DNA of 64,000 nucleotides, taken from the NCBI GenBank assembly GCA_944321735.1, contig CALUMK010000006.1, forward strand, positions 1-64,000, written 5' to 3'. The position numbers and the translations under genes were made by a program. Under the pieces are notes generated by a model. That model was not told the origin of the DNA and searched no databases. It was given only the letters and a program-made list of their open reading frames with translations. This document shows, one piece after another, positions 63,812 through 64,000 of this stretch (the stretch's first letter is position 1; each line of letters begins with the position of its first letter). The DNA is from an uncultured Bacteroidales bacterium (GTDB lineage Bacteria > Bacteroidota > Bacteroidia > Bacteroidales > P3).

Positions 63812-64000
63812 TCAATCCAAGAGATATTCCGACCGCATCAAATCCGAGGGAGCCACGGCAAGCTGATCCTTGCCCATGCCTCGCCTTTTCATGACTTTCC
63901 TCATGCCGAGCAGGTTGAAATCCCCTATTTTGCGCGGTTTGGATAGCTCGATGCCGAACTGCTTCTTGTAAATCTCATAAATCAGCTCCGAGCAATACAT
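63812..64000 (-). CDS. YiiX-like papain-fold cysteine hydrolase, C-terminal part (5' partial)
   Basis: The frame runs off the right edge of the window; only the last 62 residues are visible, ending in TGA at 63812. The opening MYCSELIYEIYKKQFG matches the catalytic Cys motif (CSEL) of YiiX/YebB, permuted NlpC/P60-type hydrolases, where it lies near the C-terminus, so the Met at the edge is probably internal. Such proteins may cleave amide or thioester bonds of cell-wall or lipid substrates. It may or may not belong to the downstream RecQ-PRTase unit; the gap is 97 bp with a possible promoter. Confidence 0.55.
   Translation of the reverse strand: MYCSELIYEIYKKQFGIELSKPRKIGDFNLLGMRKVMKRRGMGKDQLAVAPSDLMRSEYLLD

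Noticed and set aside
1-64000. CRISPR arrays, tRNAs, rRNAs, IS elements with transposase
   Set aside because: None recognised by eye; short or divergent tRNA genes could be missed without a covariance search.

Overview
The window looks like chromosomal DNA from a Bacteroidota bacterium, most likely Bacteroidales; genus and family cannot be fixed from sequence alone. The evidence is a full-length SprA (type IX secretion channel), GldB, at least four secreted proteins with type IX-style C-terminal sorting domains, TonB-dependent receptors paired with surface lipoproteins, DUF5689 lipoproteins, and repeated TAnnTTTG motifs, the Bacteroidota -7 promoter element. Gene content is mostly housekeeping and cell-envelope, with a more accessory right end.

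Layout. 1-4286 (+): the C-terminus of a tandem-repeat fibronectin-III surface protein and a large secreted adhesin-like protein. 4414-8128 (-): a probable vitamin B12 uptake pair (BtuB-like receptor, BtuG-like propeller lipoprotein), separated by a 197-bp nested foldback. 8283-16331 (-): sprA and ruvA. 16648-18315 (+): a BadF/NAGK-like kinase and an FKBP isomerase. 18436-25493 (-): a complete phosphate block, transcribed pstS-pstC-pstA-pstB-phoU-phoB-phoR. 25820-30578: prmC and gldB (-), then a PorT-like barrel and nadE (+). 30595-37627 (-): a TonB receptor, two DUF5689 lipoproteins and recQ in one probable transcription unit. 37884-44182: a membrane protein (+), RNase P RNA (-) flanked on both sides by copies of a palindromic repeat, htpG (-), a DUF4190 protein (+), and a TPR-membrane-AraC regulator (-). 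44584-50758 (+): a 1380-aa secreted protein and a secreted subtilase. 50865-55401 (-): an unknown membrane protein, an M28 peptidase with PDZ, and a LytTR/LytS-type two-component pair. 56133-56570 (+): a small heat shock protein. 56714-64000 (-): a TPR protein, a tandem pseudokinase, a DprA-like protein, a RecQ-phosphoribosyltransferase fusion, and the end of a YiiX-like cysteine hydrolase.

The genes cooperate in recognisable groups: type IX export (SprA with its CTD cargo), phosphate sensing and uptake, B12 uptake, and nucleic-acid handling. The best candidate for an under-described system is the two-gene DprA-like plus RecQ-phosphoribosyltransferase module at 60525-63714. Other observations worth checking are a NadE whose glutaminase catalytic residues all appear lost, a tandem pseudokinase, and two families of intergenic palindromic elements. 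One of these families keeps its outer stem paired while the stem sequence changes completely between copies. No CRISPR array, insertion sequence with a transposase, or rRNA was seen. I noticed no tRNA, but I could not run a covariance search.
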